From the NCBI GenBank assembly GCA_028023455.1, contig JAQFVV010000001.1:22153401-22217400 (forward strand): 64,000 nucleotides of DNA. The letters are read 5' to 3'. Below are positions 47,038 through 60,604 of the stretch, piece by piece. The stretch is from Epiperipatus broadwayi. Its lineage: Eukaryota > Onychophora > Udeonychophora > Euonychophora > Peripatidae. The position numbers and the translations under genes are program-made. Below the pieces are notes generated by a model. That model was not told the DNA's origin. It ran no database searches and saw only the letters and a list, made by a program, of their open reading frames with translations. Each line of letters opens with the position of its first letter. Position 1 is the stretch's first letter.

Positions 47038-47869
47038 TGATATATTATTTTATATAGCACTGTTTTTTATGTAATAGTAATATTAGTGATTAAGCCAATG
47101 CACATGCACTTTAAAGATAAATTATAAATGAATACTCTCAATTTTTCCAGACACGAGGTATAGTATTTTAGAAAGAATGGAATGAATCCACCCATTCTTT
47201 TGACCCAAACGTTTATGTATGGGAAAATCTTAAGTGTGTGGAATTAAGAGCATGAAGGTGTTACATGATCACTTTAAATTACATTTGTTATTTGTTATGT
47301 TTGAACGAATGACACTTGTGAAATCTTTACAATATATAAACCATCATTCTTTAGTTGAAATTAAACATATATAATGAGATATTATTTTATATAGTGCTAT
47401 GTTTTTTATGTAATTGTAATATTAGTGATTAAGCCAATGCACATATGCTTTAAAGATAAATTATAAATGAATACTCTCAATTTTTCCAGACACGAGATAT
47501 AGTATTTTAGAAAGAATGGAATGAATCCATCCATTCTTTCAACCCAAACGTTTATGTTTGGGAAAATCTTAAGTATGTGGAATTAATATCTCATTATATA
47601 TGTTTAATTTCAACTAAAGAATGATAGTTCGTAAATTGTAAAGATTTTACAAATGTCATTCATTCAAACAACAAATATAATTTAAAGTGATCGTGTAACA
47701 CCTTCACGCTCTTAATTTCGCAAACTTAAGATTTGCCCCTACATAAACGTTTGGGTCGAAAGAATGGGTGGATTTATTCTAAAATACTGTATCTCGTGTC
47801 TGGAAAAATTCATTTATAATTTATCTTTAAAGTGCATGTGCATTGGCTTAATCGCTAATATTACTATTA
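47038..47869. repeat. nested foldback element, same family as the one at 12.0 kb
   Basis: The outer arms are inverted: TAATAGTAATATTAGTGATT near 47072 and its near-complement ending at 47869, continuing through GCCAATGCACATGCAC, CCAGACACGAG and CCCAAACGTTTATGT. At the centre sits another forward copy of the left arm (about 47378-47600) together with its upstream flank TATTTTATATAG. Forward copy 1, forward copy 2 and the inverted arm lie in that order, with mirror sequence AATGAGATATTA / TAATATCTCATT flanking copy 2. This indicates duplication or insertion of one arm into the palindrome. Confidence 0.8.
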
Positions 47870-50800
47870 AATGATTTAAATAATTTATTTTATTTATTGT
47901 ATATTGTTATTTGTCTTTTCTTTTGTTCATTAATTTTATGCAGCCTTTAAATAGCTCAATGCAGATCAAAGATTTTGGTCCCTTATATAGGAACAGTGGA
48001 TATGGCACTTATCATCTGACTTGTAAAATATTTTTATATGCATATAAAAGTGCAATAATTCTAGTTTTAATTTTTTTTTTTTTAAATATTTGCATTTTAT
48101 ATTTAAAGATCATTTATGCACAAACAATATAGTGTTCTGTAATAATTAGTTTTATATTTGTAATTATATATTTCCACCATTATTATGCATAATTTCATTT
48201 CTAATTATTCTTTGTGCTGCCTATATAGTTTTTACACATATATGCATTCAATGTTTGATTTATGTTTTTCATTTTTAAATAATTTTTTTATGTATTTTTA
48301 TTTTAAATTAATATATATATTTTCTGTTATTTTTTAATGCAATCTTTATTAATAAATGCTTTCTAAATATTGATTTCATTTTGCAATAGTTTATCATTTG
48401 AAGAAATATTTATTTTTAATTTGTTAAACAGATTTTTTTTTTTTTATTGCAAATGCTAAATTCAATGTGTATTTATATTTTATACATATAAGATTAATGT
48501 GATTTTTTTTCTACTTTAAATTTAATATTATTATTTTTATTATTAATACTTTTTCTTTTGATATTTGTATTGAAAATGTGTTCATTTTTTAAGGCTAAAA
48601 TTATCAACCATTCTAAGATCATTCTTGTACAATTGTAATGTGATAAATTTTAGAACTCATGATGTATATATAGTTCACGTCTCAGTCTGTCACTAATGAT
48701 GTTCAAACTTCATATGAACTGAGCAATAATAAACCATTTAATTATATATACATAAATGATTTAAAGATGACAATTCACTTTATCATTCAAACATCGATGA
48801 TGAATTAGTATGAAAGAGCATTTACTGATGCTTTTAAAAAGAAAGTACCATAAATATTTTGTTTGTCAAATAATTACATTAAAATATATCTTGCATCTCA
48901 TAAGTTCATTTTCTTTTCCAGTACAGTATTTCTAATTATATAAATGAAATATTCTTAATATAGCATCTTTGGTTTTTGACTATTTTATATTAAGAATAAT
49001 TTAATAATGCACTTTTCACCCTTTTTCTCATTATAAATCTTTTTTATCTTTAAGGCAACCACATCTCATAAGTAATTAATATAAAAATAAATCGTTAGTT
49101 TCTGAAAAGTAATGTGATGTTTGAGGTAATTTTCAATTCCAGAAACATCTATTTTCTGGTCCATAATTACCAGGAGGGTGTGAAAAATAAAGTGATTAAT
49201 TGTGCTAGAAGTCATGCCATGATAGAGGAAATGGAAATAACAGGTCAAGCTTTAACTATCAACTCCATCATTCTATAACTGTAAAGAGCAATTTAATTAA
49301 TTAAATAAATATATACCTGTTACATTTAACCTTATTCTTTATATAATCAGAAAAAAATGTCTGTACTTTTTTTTCTTCAGTGAAATCTATTTTTAAAACC
49401 TTACAAACTTTGATATAGAGATGTATCCTCTCTTCCTATATATATATCTTTCTTTATCTTCAAAAAAGTTCTCATTTTACTATTTACTGCTTGTTCTTTT
49501 TTTCTACAAAAATATAATTACTGTTTAAAAAGCAAGAAAGAACATTGTCCTTAAATGAATTAGACTTAATAAAAATGTATTTACTCTAAATGTTTTTTTT
49601 ATTTTTAAATATATGTATATTAATTTATTTATTGCAGTTATATTTTTTATATATGTTTGGTCAAGATTAAATAAAAATGTTACTTCAATAAATTCTAAAG
49701 CATTTTAAAATAATAAAAGCTAGAAATTGTGAAAATATGATTACATCAGAACGATAGAAGTAGTTGGAATTGTAAGAAGCTATCTGGATTAATGATGTAC
49801 TACCTATATTTACTTATTAAATAATTTTGTCCATTATTGGATTCTTTCTATATCTACTGTCTTTTAGCATTCTTTAATGTATTATTTTTTACTATTATAA
49901 ATAAATTATGAGTTTCTGAAAAATTTATTTGCTATATCTTTAATGCTTTTATTCAGTGTTCACTATTGTCGTGATTGAATAAGAAAATAGGAATACATTT
50001 CTTTTAAAATGTATGTCTTCTAAGTGAAGAAAATCAGAATACATTTTGAATTTATTATGCTTTTTGAATATTCTATGAATTACTATGAGTCAGTCTATCT
50101 CAAACATTTAGACAATTATTTTTTCATATAATGCCATGTTGATTTGCATAATTTAAGCTTACAAAAATATAAACATTCTGTATCTTGTTATAATCCAGTA
50201 ATTAGTAAATAGTCTGGATAAATTATATGCTTAGGAGATGATTGCTGAGTATAACAGTTTCCATTTGATTGGCCAATTTTTTTCCAACAGGAATTCAATG
50301 AACACACTTATCAGTCTGCTAAATTATGCAAAGCAAAAAAGAAATATATAATTAGTTGTCAGAAGGGATTTGTTAATTTATATGAGAAACTGAAAGATCA
50401 TTATTAGCAAGCTGTCAATACTTTTCATGTTTATTGTGAATTATTTTTGTGCATTTTAATTTGTATGAATGGAAATAATATCAAAAAATATTGATGAAAG
50501 AACCATTTTTGATCAATTATTCTTTGGTAATCCAATGTTTCATCATCGTTATTTTGGATTAATTTTCTAAAAATCTTGGTTTTCCACTTAGAGAATGATT
50601 GGTTATACTTTCCATTTTATGAAAATGTTGTGGATTGTATGTGTTAAATTTTTCAATAAGTAAAGAATATTCACTATTTGAAGACTTTTTTTAAATTTTA
50701 TAATTTGGAATATATTTCTACGGAGGATAATAGAAATATATGAGTTTTACTTTGGCAATTGAAAGCATTTCATATATTGTCACTCATAAATAAAACATTT

Positions 50801-53405
50801 TTTACTGAAACAAAAAATTGTTTTATATATAAGCAATTGCTTATATTTAAGTTCAATATTTGAATATTTATATTTAAAACTATATGACATTTGCCAAAAT
50901 TTACCTCCCATTAATTATCAACAAATTCATTTCTATAGCATTCAAATTTTAATAATTCAGTTTTATAGTACAAAAAAAAAACCTTTTTTTAAAACAAGAA
51001 TTCAGTTGAACCATATGAAAAAGAGATGAAGATAACTTAATCATTAGCAGCAAACTAATTTTATTTCTTTGGAATACTATTTAAAGTTTAACAATACTTC
51101 AATAATATAAAAAGAAATGAATCTTACTTTACATTCATTAACAGGAAACTATTTTTACTTTTTTATCTTATTGATCAAAGTTAAATAATAATTTATTTGT
51201 GCAAAAAATATATCTTTCTTGGTTTTAATAGCAACTGAATACATTTTATTAGGTATTAATGTAGAATGTATGATCAATTGGCTTTATTGAATTATAAAGA
51301 ACTTAACATTGCATGAAAGAAAAATTAATTGATAAATACAGAATGCATATTATCAAGAAAATCATATATTTTGCAATAAGTTATTTAACAAAATATTATT
51401 TATTTAACAAACAAATATATGCATAATTTTAAATCCATAAGAAATGGAGTGTTATTACTGAGTTTTTGGATATAAGCAGATATTAAATAAAATGACATAT
51501 TTTGCAATAAAAAAAATGTTTATTAAACAAAATAGCAAAAAATAGTCTATGCAATAAATATGTTTTAAAAAAATAGCAAAAGATAATCCACACTGATGGG
51601 TGTTCTAATCAAAATTAAAGACATGTGTGAGCCAAAAAGCAATTTGAGGATATTGAAAAATATACACATCATAAAACACAAATTCTAAATTGTGATTATC
51701 TGAAAGTTTGATGCTTTACTATTTTTGCTTTATGCCAATAGATTGGTCCTATTGAACATTGTGACATTATCCTTTCAGTTTCATTTTGTTGAGACAGTTT
51801 CATCATTGTTTATGCATTCATTATTAATTCTTTTCATCTTTATTATTTGTATAAAAATGTTGACCAAGGAATATTAATCAATTTTTTTTGTTGGATTATT
51901 AAATGACATTAAAAAACATTTTCTGAATAAGAGTTCATTGACAACTTCCAATTTCAATTTAGGGTTTTTTAATGCTAAAACATAATTCAATTTCATGCTT
52001 TTATTTATTAGGCTTGCCATCATGAATGTTTTTTTGCAATTTTGTAGGATTTGTTTTTTTGTTGTTTTTTTTTTGGCCTCATAGCTATATTTGATTTGGT
52101 AAGAAATTGTTTTTTGCTTTAAACACATATCATTATGGATTACCTTTTGCTTTCTTTTATTTAATGCACCTTTTGTTTGTGAATTATCTTTTGCTTTTAT
52201 TTAATACATATTTTATACATGGATTACCTTCTTTTTTTTAATATACATATTATATGCAAAATATATTCTTCATTTTATTTAGTATAACACTTGCACCTGT
52301 AAATTCAATAATAAATGCTGTTATAGTAAATTTAATTATTTAAATGCTAAAAATTTTTATGGATTTCCATTTCTATGTTATTTGTTATTAATGTATTTAT
52401 TTGAATAATTGATATTGCAAAATGTGTATGATTTTCTTCATTTTATTTAATATATACTCCTCTAATAAATTCAAAAATAAATGCAAGCATTTTATTTTTT
52501 ATCAATTAATATTTCTTTTTCCTATTATCAAGTACTATGCAGCTCCATCAAACAAATAGATCATACACTATAGGAGCACTCTTTATCGATTATAAAATTG
52601 TTAATTTAGGGCAATAATCAGGTTACACAAAAAGATGTGAAATGAAGTTTATAAGTTGGGAAATGTCTATATTATAATTTAATTTTGAAAATAACCACTC
52701 CGTTTTTTAATTCTATATTAATAAATCTAATATAATAATTTTTTTAAATATGGAAATGGTAATATCAGTATTAAAAATTTTCTAATCTGAAATGCCTGTC
52801 CAATGGCCCTGAGGTCTTAAAATGTCTTTTCATTAGGATTTGAGAAAAATTGTTTTTTTTTTGTTTAAAATCAACCCTCCTATAATGCGTTATTATTTAA
52901 GCTTTTGAAGGAAATTTATTTGAGTTTTGGCGGGATTCTAACTTTCAACTGGACATCAGGGGATGAACCTAGTATAGCATAAATAGGCCCAAATTAAGTA
53001 AATATATATATATATATTTTTACTTACACAAAAAATTTGACTCCTCCCAAAATAATTTGATTTCAATTTAAATACTCTGTTTTTGAAAAAATTTATCGTA
53101 AATTTTTTGTCGTTTACCTGAAGCTGATTTATCTCTAATGAAACGGTATATTTTTGACCTCATATATGTTTCACCTATTTTTCGCATAATTCCATCTGTG
53201 CCAGATTTAAACCCTCTATGAATAAATGTATATAAGTGTCAACACAGTTATATGTATCATCACACAGATATATGTGGATAAACAGCTGTACTATCATAGG
53301 TTTATATATATATATTACAGCATGTATATTTTATTTAAAATCAAATCTTTTAAATTATACATTTTATTTTGTTAAATGAATCAATTTATTTTGTATTAAA
53401 AATCG
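47870..53405. other. AT-rich stretch with one short dispersed repeat
   Basis: About 5.5 kb without recognisable genes. It contains the 98-bp repeat at 48822-48919, T runs near 48067-48082 and 48431-48445, and a TA tract at 52999-53018. Short GC-richer patches near 52920-52990 and 53105-53215 are not assigned. Confidence 0.5.
48822..48919 (+). repeat. uninterrupted copy of the repeat disrupted by RTE copy 3
   Basis: ACTGATGCTTTTAAA, GAAAGTACCA, AAATATATCTTGCATCTCAT and AAGTTCATTTTCTTTTCCA match 45019-45094 joined to 46142-46167 with a few substitutions. It contains one copy of the RTE target site and so serves as an empty-site paralogue. Confidence 0.8.
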
Positions 53406-53459
53406 CCTGTATACGCGTAAAGTTCACATATACCTGTATACACGTAAAGTTCACATATT
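53406..53459 (+). repeat. 27-bp tandem duplication
   Basis: Two adjacent copies of a unit beginning CCTGTATACGCGTAAAG; the second has CACG for CGCG and one extra T near its end. No function is suggested. Confidence 0.85.
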
Positions 53460-53495
53460 ACCAAGATACATATATAAAGAAATATTACTTAAAAG

Positions 53496-54170
53496 TTTAT
53501 AACTGAAACACACAGGCTTATATATATATATACCTATGTCTATATATGTAATATTAGGGTATATGAGCACAGACTTTCAGCCACCACTCTCCACTCTATC
53601 TCATAACGCTGATACACTTGAATACATATATGTTGAAAAGATAAATAATCACCAATAAACGTATTTCATGCTAAACCAGCAATGCCTGTGCTCATATACC
53701 CTATATATTATATAGTCACAAATATATATATAAGCCTGTGTGTTTCAGTTATTACATAGTAGAGATGTCTTTCCATCGCTTGTATATGTATTAAATGGAT
53801 TATGCCCTGTACATGAGGGGTCAGATGGACCTTAGGTCAACATGGGTGTAACAAGAATCTTGGCCTCAGGGTGGTCTTTGAGCATCCCATCATCAGATTT
53901 TCAATTGGATTGACGGTTGAAGAAGTGGAGTAGATTGAAGTTTGTCCATTAAAGAATGAGGATTGGCTATCTTAATATATATTTGAGCTCTTATAGTATA
54001 TATGTGTAGAGATGGTAATCTGGACTAACTGATGATTGCTGGATTAGCATGAAATACGTATATTGGTGATTATTTATCTTTTCAATATATATGTGTTCAA
54101 GTGTATCAGTGTTATGAGATAGAGTGGAGAGTGGTGGCTGAAAGTCTGTGCTCATATACCCTATATATTA
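53496..54170. repeat. nested palindromic repeat
   Basis: Arms of about 125 bp (53557-53680 and 54038-54161) are inverted copies carrying GGGTATATGAGCACAGAC, CAGCCACCACTCTCCACTC and AAGATAAATAATCACCAATA. Inside, 53685-53703 is a third, short copy of the terminal word in inverse orientation. A separate inverted pair, AACTGAAACACACAGGCTTA near 53501 and its complement near 53731, overlaps the left arm. The central 53757-54037 is less AT-rich and has no recognised frame. A DNA element with a second insertion is the likeliest reading. Confidence 0.75.
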
Positions 54171-54179
54171 AAAGATTAT

Positions 54180-54728
54180 AATAATTTTTAATTTTAAATT
54201 AACAAAAATGACAGCACCGCACACCTGTGCCAATATAGCATGTGAGGAAAGTTTTAAATCATTTTTGCAATAATATTTTTCTAAAATGTATTTTATAGTA
54301 AACAAAATATACGGAGGTGAAACAATTACCAAGTCTTTGGGGAACTGAGAGGCTCAAGTTAAATTAAAAATATCAGGTTTAAAATTTAAACAAAAGTTTA
54401 AATCAATTTTGTAACTTAAAACATCTTAACAACATTATCATTAAAAAAAAAAATGAAGAGATATGAAAGTGGGCAAAAAAATGAAAAAAGTTTTTAAAAA
54501 ATCTGGAAATTGCTGAAAGCCAAAGAAATTCATTGCATAAATTTTTAAAAGTTAATACAGAGACAGAGTTGCCATTGATATTTATGTCATGGTATGAAAT
54601 TTTTGATTATTTCCTTTTTTTGTTAATAACTTAATGAGAGTTTTCTTGAAAATATTTTTTCTAACTTGAGTTTGAGGACCGCGAATTTTTGCGCTTAGGG
54701 CCCCCACTTGCCTTGATCGCCTCTGGTA
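54180..54728 (+). pseudogene. probable hAT-like transposon relic
   Basis: Near 54454 a short frame reads MKRYESGQK, resembling the start of TTF-finger/ZMYM1-like hAT proteins, which open with a K-R-x-x-S-G-A-x-K-R-type string. It breaks almost at once. Downstream, 54668-54725 is GC-rich and ends GCCCCCACTTGCCTTGATCG, CCTCTG, resembling the right end of a CAGAGGCG-type hAT. The left end was not found, so the limits are guesses. Confidence 0.33.
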
Positions 54729-57700
54729 ATATAGGCAATTGAAATCAGTGGCATCAGCAAAGGAACAGTTATGCTAATTAAATCCTGCATTTTTAGTCCA
54801 TTGAACTGTGCCATATAAAATATGGACTATAATACACTGTAAATGAAATAGTTGTTGAACTAATTAAATCAAATAGAATTTTAATTGAAGACTCAAAGAA
54901 AAATTGGCTATCAAGAAGACCTTAATATGAGAAATAAATACAAGCAACTATTTCAAAATGAAACCAAGTATTATGGTAAAAAAAACATTACAATTGTCAC
55001 AATGTAAATATAAAATTTCTTACAAAAAATATCTAATCCAAGAATGAATGGTTTGTATAATAAATGAATAATTCTGCTCATAAGGATAAATTGACAATTT
55101 CACCAAAATTAATTCCTACTGATTAGTAAACTGGATATTTTTAAAACTAGTATGTGTGTGTGGAAGCCAAGCAAAATATAATAAATTTAAATGCAGTTAA
55201 AATATATATAGTAGTATATTGAATTTACTACAAAACCTTTAATGCAAGTTACTTTTATTTTGATTTCTAAATGTTTGTGACACAATTGTAATCATTGAGC
55301 TGCTGGAAAATTATTAAAGAAGGGGCAAGTAATGGCAAACTACCACAAATGACCAGGTGTTGTCACTTAGTCATAGTCATAGTACGCTATTACCTGGTTA
55401 CATTAACAAGAAGTAATAATCACTGATGATATAATACATTTCAACATCAGTTTTTATAGTTATGAAATTATTAACATATTCAAATAATTATTATATTTGA
55501 TATTTTCTGATTTTAAATGTAAATATAATAATATGTGAAAATGAAATTATTTGTTCAATAATAAGTATTTATCAGATTATGCTAAATTTTTTTCATATTT
55601 TTTTGACTAAAAATATATAATTAATTAATTTATTTTTAATTCTTTAACTTTATATTATTTACTTATGTCTTTTTCCAAAGCAAGGATTTGTGTTTGTTAA
55701 TATTTAGATGAATTTGTAAATACTGAATTGAACCCAATAAAATATTTCAAAGTTATAGTTAACATGCTCAAAAGAACATCTAATACAACTTTAGTAGCAT
55801 CATAAATACTTCAAAGAAAATAACAAGAGGGTTAGATTTATTTAAATCATAAACTGATTAAAATATTGACAAAATAACATGTGGATTAGTAGATAGCTTA
55901 TTTAAGTTAATAGAGAATGATGTCACTTAAGTGAACAGTATTTAGGAAAAAGAGTTTCCAAAAATTAATGATTTTAATAAGTGAATTGCTATGAGACTTC
56001 TGGATAAGCTTTTGGAACTGAAACATTTTTACTTAAAGTACATTTTTGAAGTTGTAAACATTTCAGCAATTTGGCAAATATAATGACCAAAGGAAAGTAG
56101 CAATCAAGTCAACTAGAAACTCTAACAAATATTCAACATCTAAATTCATGATGACTTTAACAAAGTTTTGCCCTCAAAGTGTCTAACTAAATTTCTTTCA
56201 TAAGCTATGCTGCACTTTTTCTGTCTATAACTTATAAGTCTGAATCTAATGGTAGGAGTAGAAGTAGAAAATGTTTCAAAATTCATTATTGATTTATAAA
56301 CTTCCTGTTCAATTGAAAAACTCAAGCTATTGCAAATCTCCAAGCTGCAGATTAATTACTTTATGGATATCAAAAACAGTAAAAATGTCAGACAATTATT
56401 CCAACAGTGCGTGAATCACCAAATGAAGGGTGTTAAGAAAATTGAAAATCCATGGTATCTAGCAGAAAAGGAAATATTGCCAGTAAAAGAGTACTTATAA
56501 GTATACATATAAATGTACAAATAGTTTTAAGACCTTGAGGTGAGATTAGTCTTTTATTTTATATTTGTTCAAATATATAAAATATTTTTATTAAGCCTAT
56601 TTTAAATCTTTAAATTTTCAAAACAAAATTTTCCCTTCATTTGTGATACTTTTCCCTTTTTTTATCCCAAATATTTAGTGTTATATATTGTATGTATCCA
56701 GTCAGGATATTATATTTCATTGTTAGAAAAAAAGTCTTTATTGGAAATTAATTTAAATATTTATTGTATTTTGTTTTTTAATTATATGGACCTATCATGT
56801 TTAGATTCATTGTATAATTTATAATATTAATTTATCTGTTATATTAATTTGATTGAATACTGTTAAACTAATTTAACATTTCATTGACTTTTTATTTGTT
56901 TGTATATTTGTTCATATGTTCTCTATAAATATAAGAATATTGGACTATTGACGTGAAAGAATATTTTGAATACTTGATAAAATCTGATTATATAAATTAA
57001 AATGAATGGGTATAGAGTTTAATCTTAGTTAAAACCAACCCATCTGAAAGATTATAGGTTGGAACCACCATGAAAAACTTTGATTAACCATGAATTACAA
57101 ATAAATAGATTTTACTACATAACTTGCATGAACCATATGATCTAAAGATTATGGGATTGAAGTATTAAGATTATCTGTTATGTTTTTGAAACCAATTTTT
57201 GAGACTTAGGTAAACAAATTACTTCATTATCTATTTTTAATAATAACTATGGAGCATGATGATCTGGATCATGTGGTCATCTCTTATATTTTTGATAACC
57301 AAATGAGACTTGTTATATAAACCAGAAGTCCTGAAAATAAAAATGGTCATAACTAAAAAAATAAGACAATTATAGATACATGTGAAGAGTAAGAGAATAA
57401 AGAATGTGAAAATAATATGAGGGAAGTGGGCAAGTGTTAAGGAGAAGAATATTAAGGGGAAGTTAAGTGAAAATGAAAAGATGTTTCATAAATGAAAATG
57501 GTGTAATTTAAATGAAATTACTGAAACAAAACAAAATATTTGTTGAAATAAATAACTAGATCAGTAGTGAGAAAAATGTACAACAATCAGGGGAAAGTTG
57601 AATACTAGGAAAAACACTCATTGAAATAAAAGGTGCAAGAAAAGTCTTAAAGATGATAGAAAACATGAACAAAAATATGCAAGAAGAGAGTCAAAAGATC

Positions 57701-59884
57701 AAGAAAATGAGAAAAGAATAAAGGTGAAAATCAAATAGTGATAGTAAAAAAAAAAAAAAACTGGTTTATAATATATAAAAATTATATGAATAAACACTTA
57801 ATAGAAATTAGAAAAAAATATTTACATAGCAAAATTAAAAAAAAAACTATTAAGTAGCTAAATGTAAATATGCAGAAATAATGGATATTTTTAAATATTG
57901 TGTATAGAAAAGTCTATTATAATAATCAAAAAATAAAACAATTACAGTGGCAGTTAATGTAGTTTTAACTTTTGAGCAAAGGAGTACATACAAATATATT
58001 GTGATATACAAGAGTATTAATTCTAAAAAAAATTATTAGCTTATTTTAAATATGATTAAAATTGAATAACTTATGAAGTGATCATTAAAACTTATAATAT
58101 ATCTGCAACAAATTTTCATGTATAGTAGTAACATTTTAAATTTGTGGTAAAATGATGTTAAAAGTTAATATTTTGGTTCAAACATGCATACCATGTTAGG
58201 AATTAATAAAATTTAATATACTATAAACATAATATTTTATGATTTTGTAATAGCAATAATAAATTAATATTCAGATTTATATTATAAATACTTCAAAATG
58301 ATTTTTAAAATACTTAATATAGTCTTAGTTTAGTATATAAAATGTATGTGTGTGTGTGTGTTTATTATTCCTGTTTTAAATTTATAACTTTTGCATAAAA
58401 ATTTCTCTTAATTTTTATCTATTAATCAGATTGTTTATTATAGTAATTAATAAAAGAAAATTTATTCATTTTAATATGTATAATACTTATATATTTTAAT
58501 TTATTGAAACTATATAATATTTTATTTGTAATTGAGCACTAATAATTAAAAAAAGTCATTTTAACATATATGATTATGTGGGACTTTAAAACAATGGGTA
58601 TCTACTTTAAGGTTAAATAGAATAAAATTTAAGTGAAGAAAGGAATCCTAGTACAACACTAGAAATCATAACTTAAATAATGATATGGGAAATAAGAGTC
58701 TATAAATATAACAACTTTATTGATAACCTACCTTCATCTTTACATAGGCATTTGCCATATGTTTTTATGTTTAAATTTTAATCATATAGTAGCAGCCACT
58801 TCAATATTGCTTTAGTAAATATCTTATTTTGGAGCATTTAAACAAGAATATTATAAACTCATTGGAACAAAGAATGTTTAAAAATTAATTTCATTAAAAT
58901 GCCTAAAAGAAATACTATACTTTATCTTCTTAATTTAATTATTACAAAAAGAAAACAAATTATTATGGTTAAACAACTTACTATTTGCACATCTGCATTA
59001 ATGGCTTTTTTCAAAAAGGAAAAAGATTGTATTATCCTGAAAGTCTTCAGAAAACCATCAAGAAATTACTTCAATAGAAAACTATGAACTGTTTTAAGAA
59101 CTTTAATTTACTACTTAACATTTTTCTTTTGCAATTGTTTGTTATTAAAATAAAATATACAATCTACTTAGTATACTACTATCATATAGATATATTTAAA
59201 GAGGAGCAAATCTTGGAAAAACAGGTATTTTATAAGTTAAACCATATATGTATATTAAATATAGAAATAACATTTATTTATGTGCTTGTTTTAAACTAAG
59301 GTTTTAAATTTTTTTAAATATGTTTTATTGATCATTTAAAAATATTTTCCAGTCTTTTATGGCATTGAATTTTTCTTAGGTATTGTCATGTATTAAGAAG
59401 TTGATGTATAAGTATACTTTCATTAATATACTTTATAATGAAATATATGTAATACATAAAAATAGATGTTAAATAATATGATGTCCATGTTAGAGAAATG
59501 GATATGAATAAAGACCGTTGTAGTTATTTTGGAGAAATTAAAGATTAAAAAAAACCCATTAATTTATTATAGTTTTAATTAATTTTTATTAAAGCACATT
59601 TTATTTTTAATCATAAACAACTTTCCTTAATAATATTGAGATTGTTTAACAACACATATTGAACCATTGACAATACAAAAATATTGGCTAGAGAAGAAAA
59701 GGTACAGAGAAGAAAATTTAAAGAAGCTGCTCACATGACAATGGCAAAAAATCCCATAAGCCGAACTTGTGTGACTATACATAATGTATGGAAACCACTA
59801 ATCAACTCTGCTTTTAGGAAAAAATGGAAAAATCAGGAAGAACCTCATAGATAATTATATAAAATTTCTACTGACTGTTGCCTT
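54729..59884. other. AT-rich stretch, nothing firmly recognised
   Basis: About 5.2 kb. It includes a purine-rich patch at 57360-57730, a TG microsatellite at 58343-58361 and a slightly GC-richer patch at 55316-55420. Open frames up to 71 codons (58899-59299) are low-complexity. Confidence 0.5.
58343..58361 (+). repeat. (TG)n microsatellite
   Basis: TGTATGTGTGTGTGTGTGT, about nine dinucleotide units with one interruption. Confidence 0.9.
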
Positions 59885-60080
59885 TGGCAAGATGGCTCAG
59901 TTGGTTACAACTTTACTATAAAATTTAATACTTAAGAATCTAAGGATCTTGGTTCAAATCCCATGCTAGTACTGTCACTGATCAGGCTAGAAACACCTGA
60001 AGAAGAGAGGAGAATAATACCTTTCGAAACATTGTGCATATACTAACCTGTTTGATGTGCTATTACTAACAGTTGAATGT
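59885..60080 (+). repeat. tRNA-derived SINE-like repeat
   Basis: TGGCTCAGTTGG at 59893-59904 matches the pol III A box consensus exactly, and GGTTCAAATCC at 59951-59961 matches the B box. Downstream comes a tail with ACACCTGAAGAAGAGAGGAG and CCTTTCGAAACATTGTG, which can form a short GAGAGG/CCTTTC stem. The cloverleaf is not intact, so this is not a tRNA gene. No second copy lies in the window, so family membership is inferred from structure. The ends are approximate. Confidence 0.6.
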
Positions 60081-60518
60081 ATTTGGAATATTTAAATAAA
60101 AGTTAACTTTTTCTAAAGACATTCAATCCTCATATTAGATGATGGAAATAGTCTAATATAAAAATACAACTAGAACACTATCATCACAAACCTTCAGGAA
60201 AACACATTGACACATGTTTAGAATACCAAAAAAAATATACCGGAGTTTAAAATTTTCATATTTAAAAAGATTATTCAAAAAAGCATCCTATTATTATTAT
60301 TCATTATTGTGTTTTTTTATATGTATGAAAAAGCATATTTTATTCATTTAAATTAACTTTACTTTTGTATTTTATTTATATCATCACATTATAGGATAAC
60401 TTTTATGGCCACATTAATTCTATATATTTTATATTTGCTAAATTCATGAGAATTATAGTTAAATTATTTATTTTATTTAAGTTAATTATTGAAATCCATG
60501 TTTTAAGAATATATACAA
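60081..60518. other. AT-rich stretch, nothing recognised
   Basis: Separates the two tRNA-derived repeats; no feature seen. Confidence 0.5.
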
Positions 60519-60604
60519 GCATTGTTAGCTGAGAGGTCATCGCACTCGCCTTGCAAGCAAGTAAGTTGGTTGCAGACGGGTGTGGGTTCATGTCCCGGCC
60601 ATGC
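60519..60604 (+). pseudogene. tRNA-Ala(TGC)-like pseudogene or SINE head
   Basis: A GC-rich island in AT-rich DNA. The acceptor-like ends GCATTGT and GCCATGC pair at 6 of 7 positions with one wobble. TAGCTGAGAGG is A-box-like and GGTTCATGTCC is B-box-like. The candidate anticodon loop CTTGCAA has a stem of CTCGC/GCAAG with four of five pairs. The D stem is weak and about 14 nt are inserted before the T arm, so a working tRNA is unlikely. It is unrelated in detail to the repeat 600 bp upstream. Confidence 0.5.

Noticed and set aside
59995-60032. Hammerhead-ribozyme-like words CTGAAGA and CGAAAC around a short stem
   Set aside because: There is an extra A before the stem, and no convincing stems I and III or cleavage site line up, so it is better explained as the tail of a tRNA-derived repeat.
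60519-60604. Functional tRNA-Ala gene
   Set aside because: Weak D stem, an acceptor mismatch and a 14-nt insertion make a working cloverleaf unlikely.
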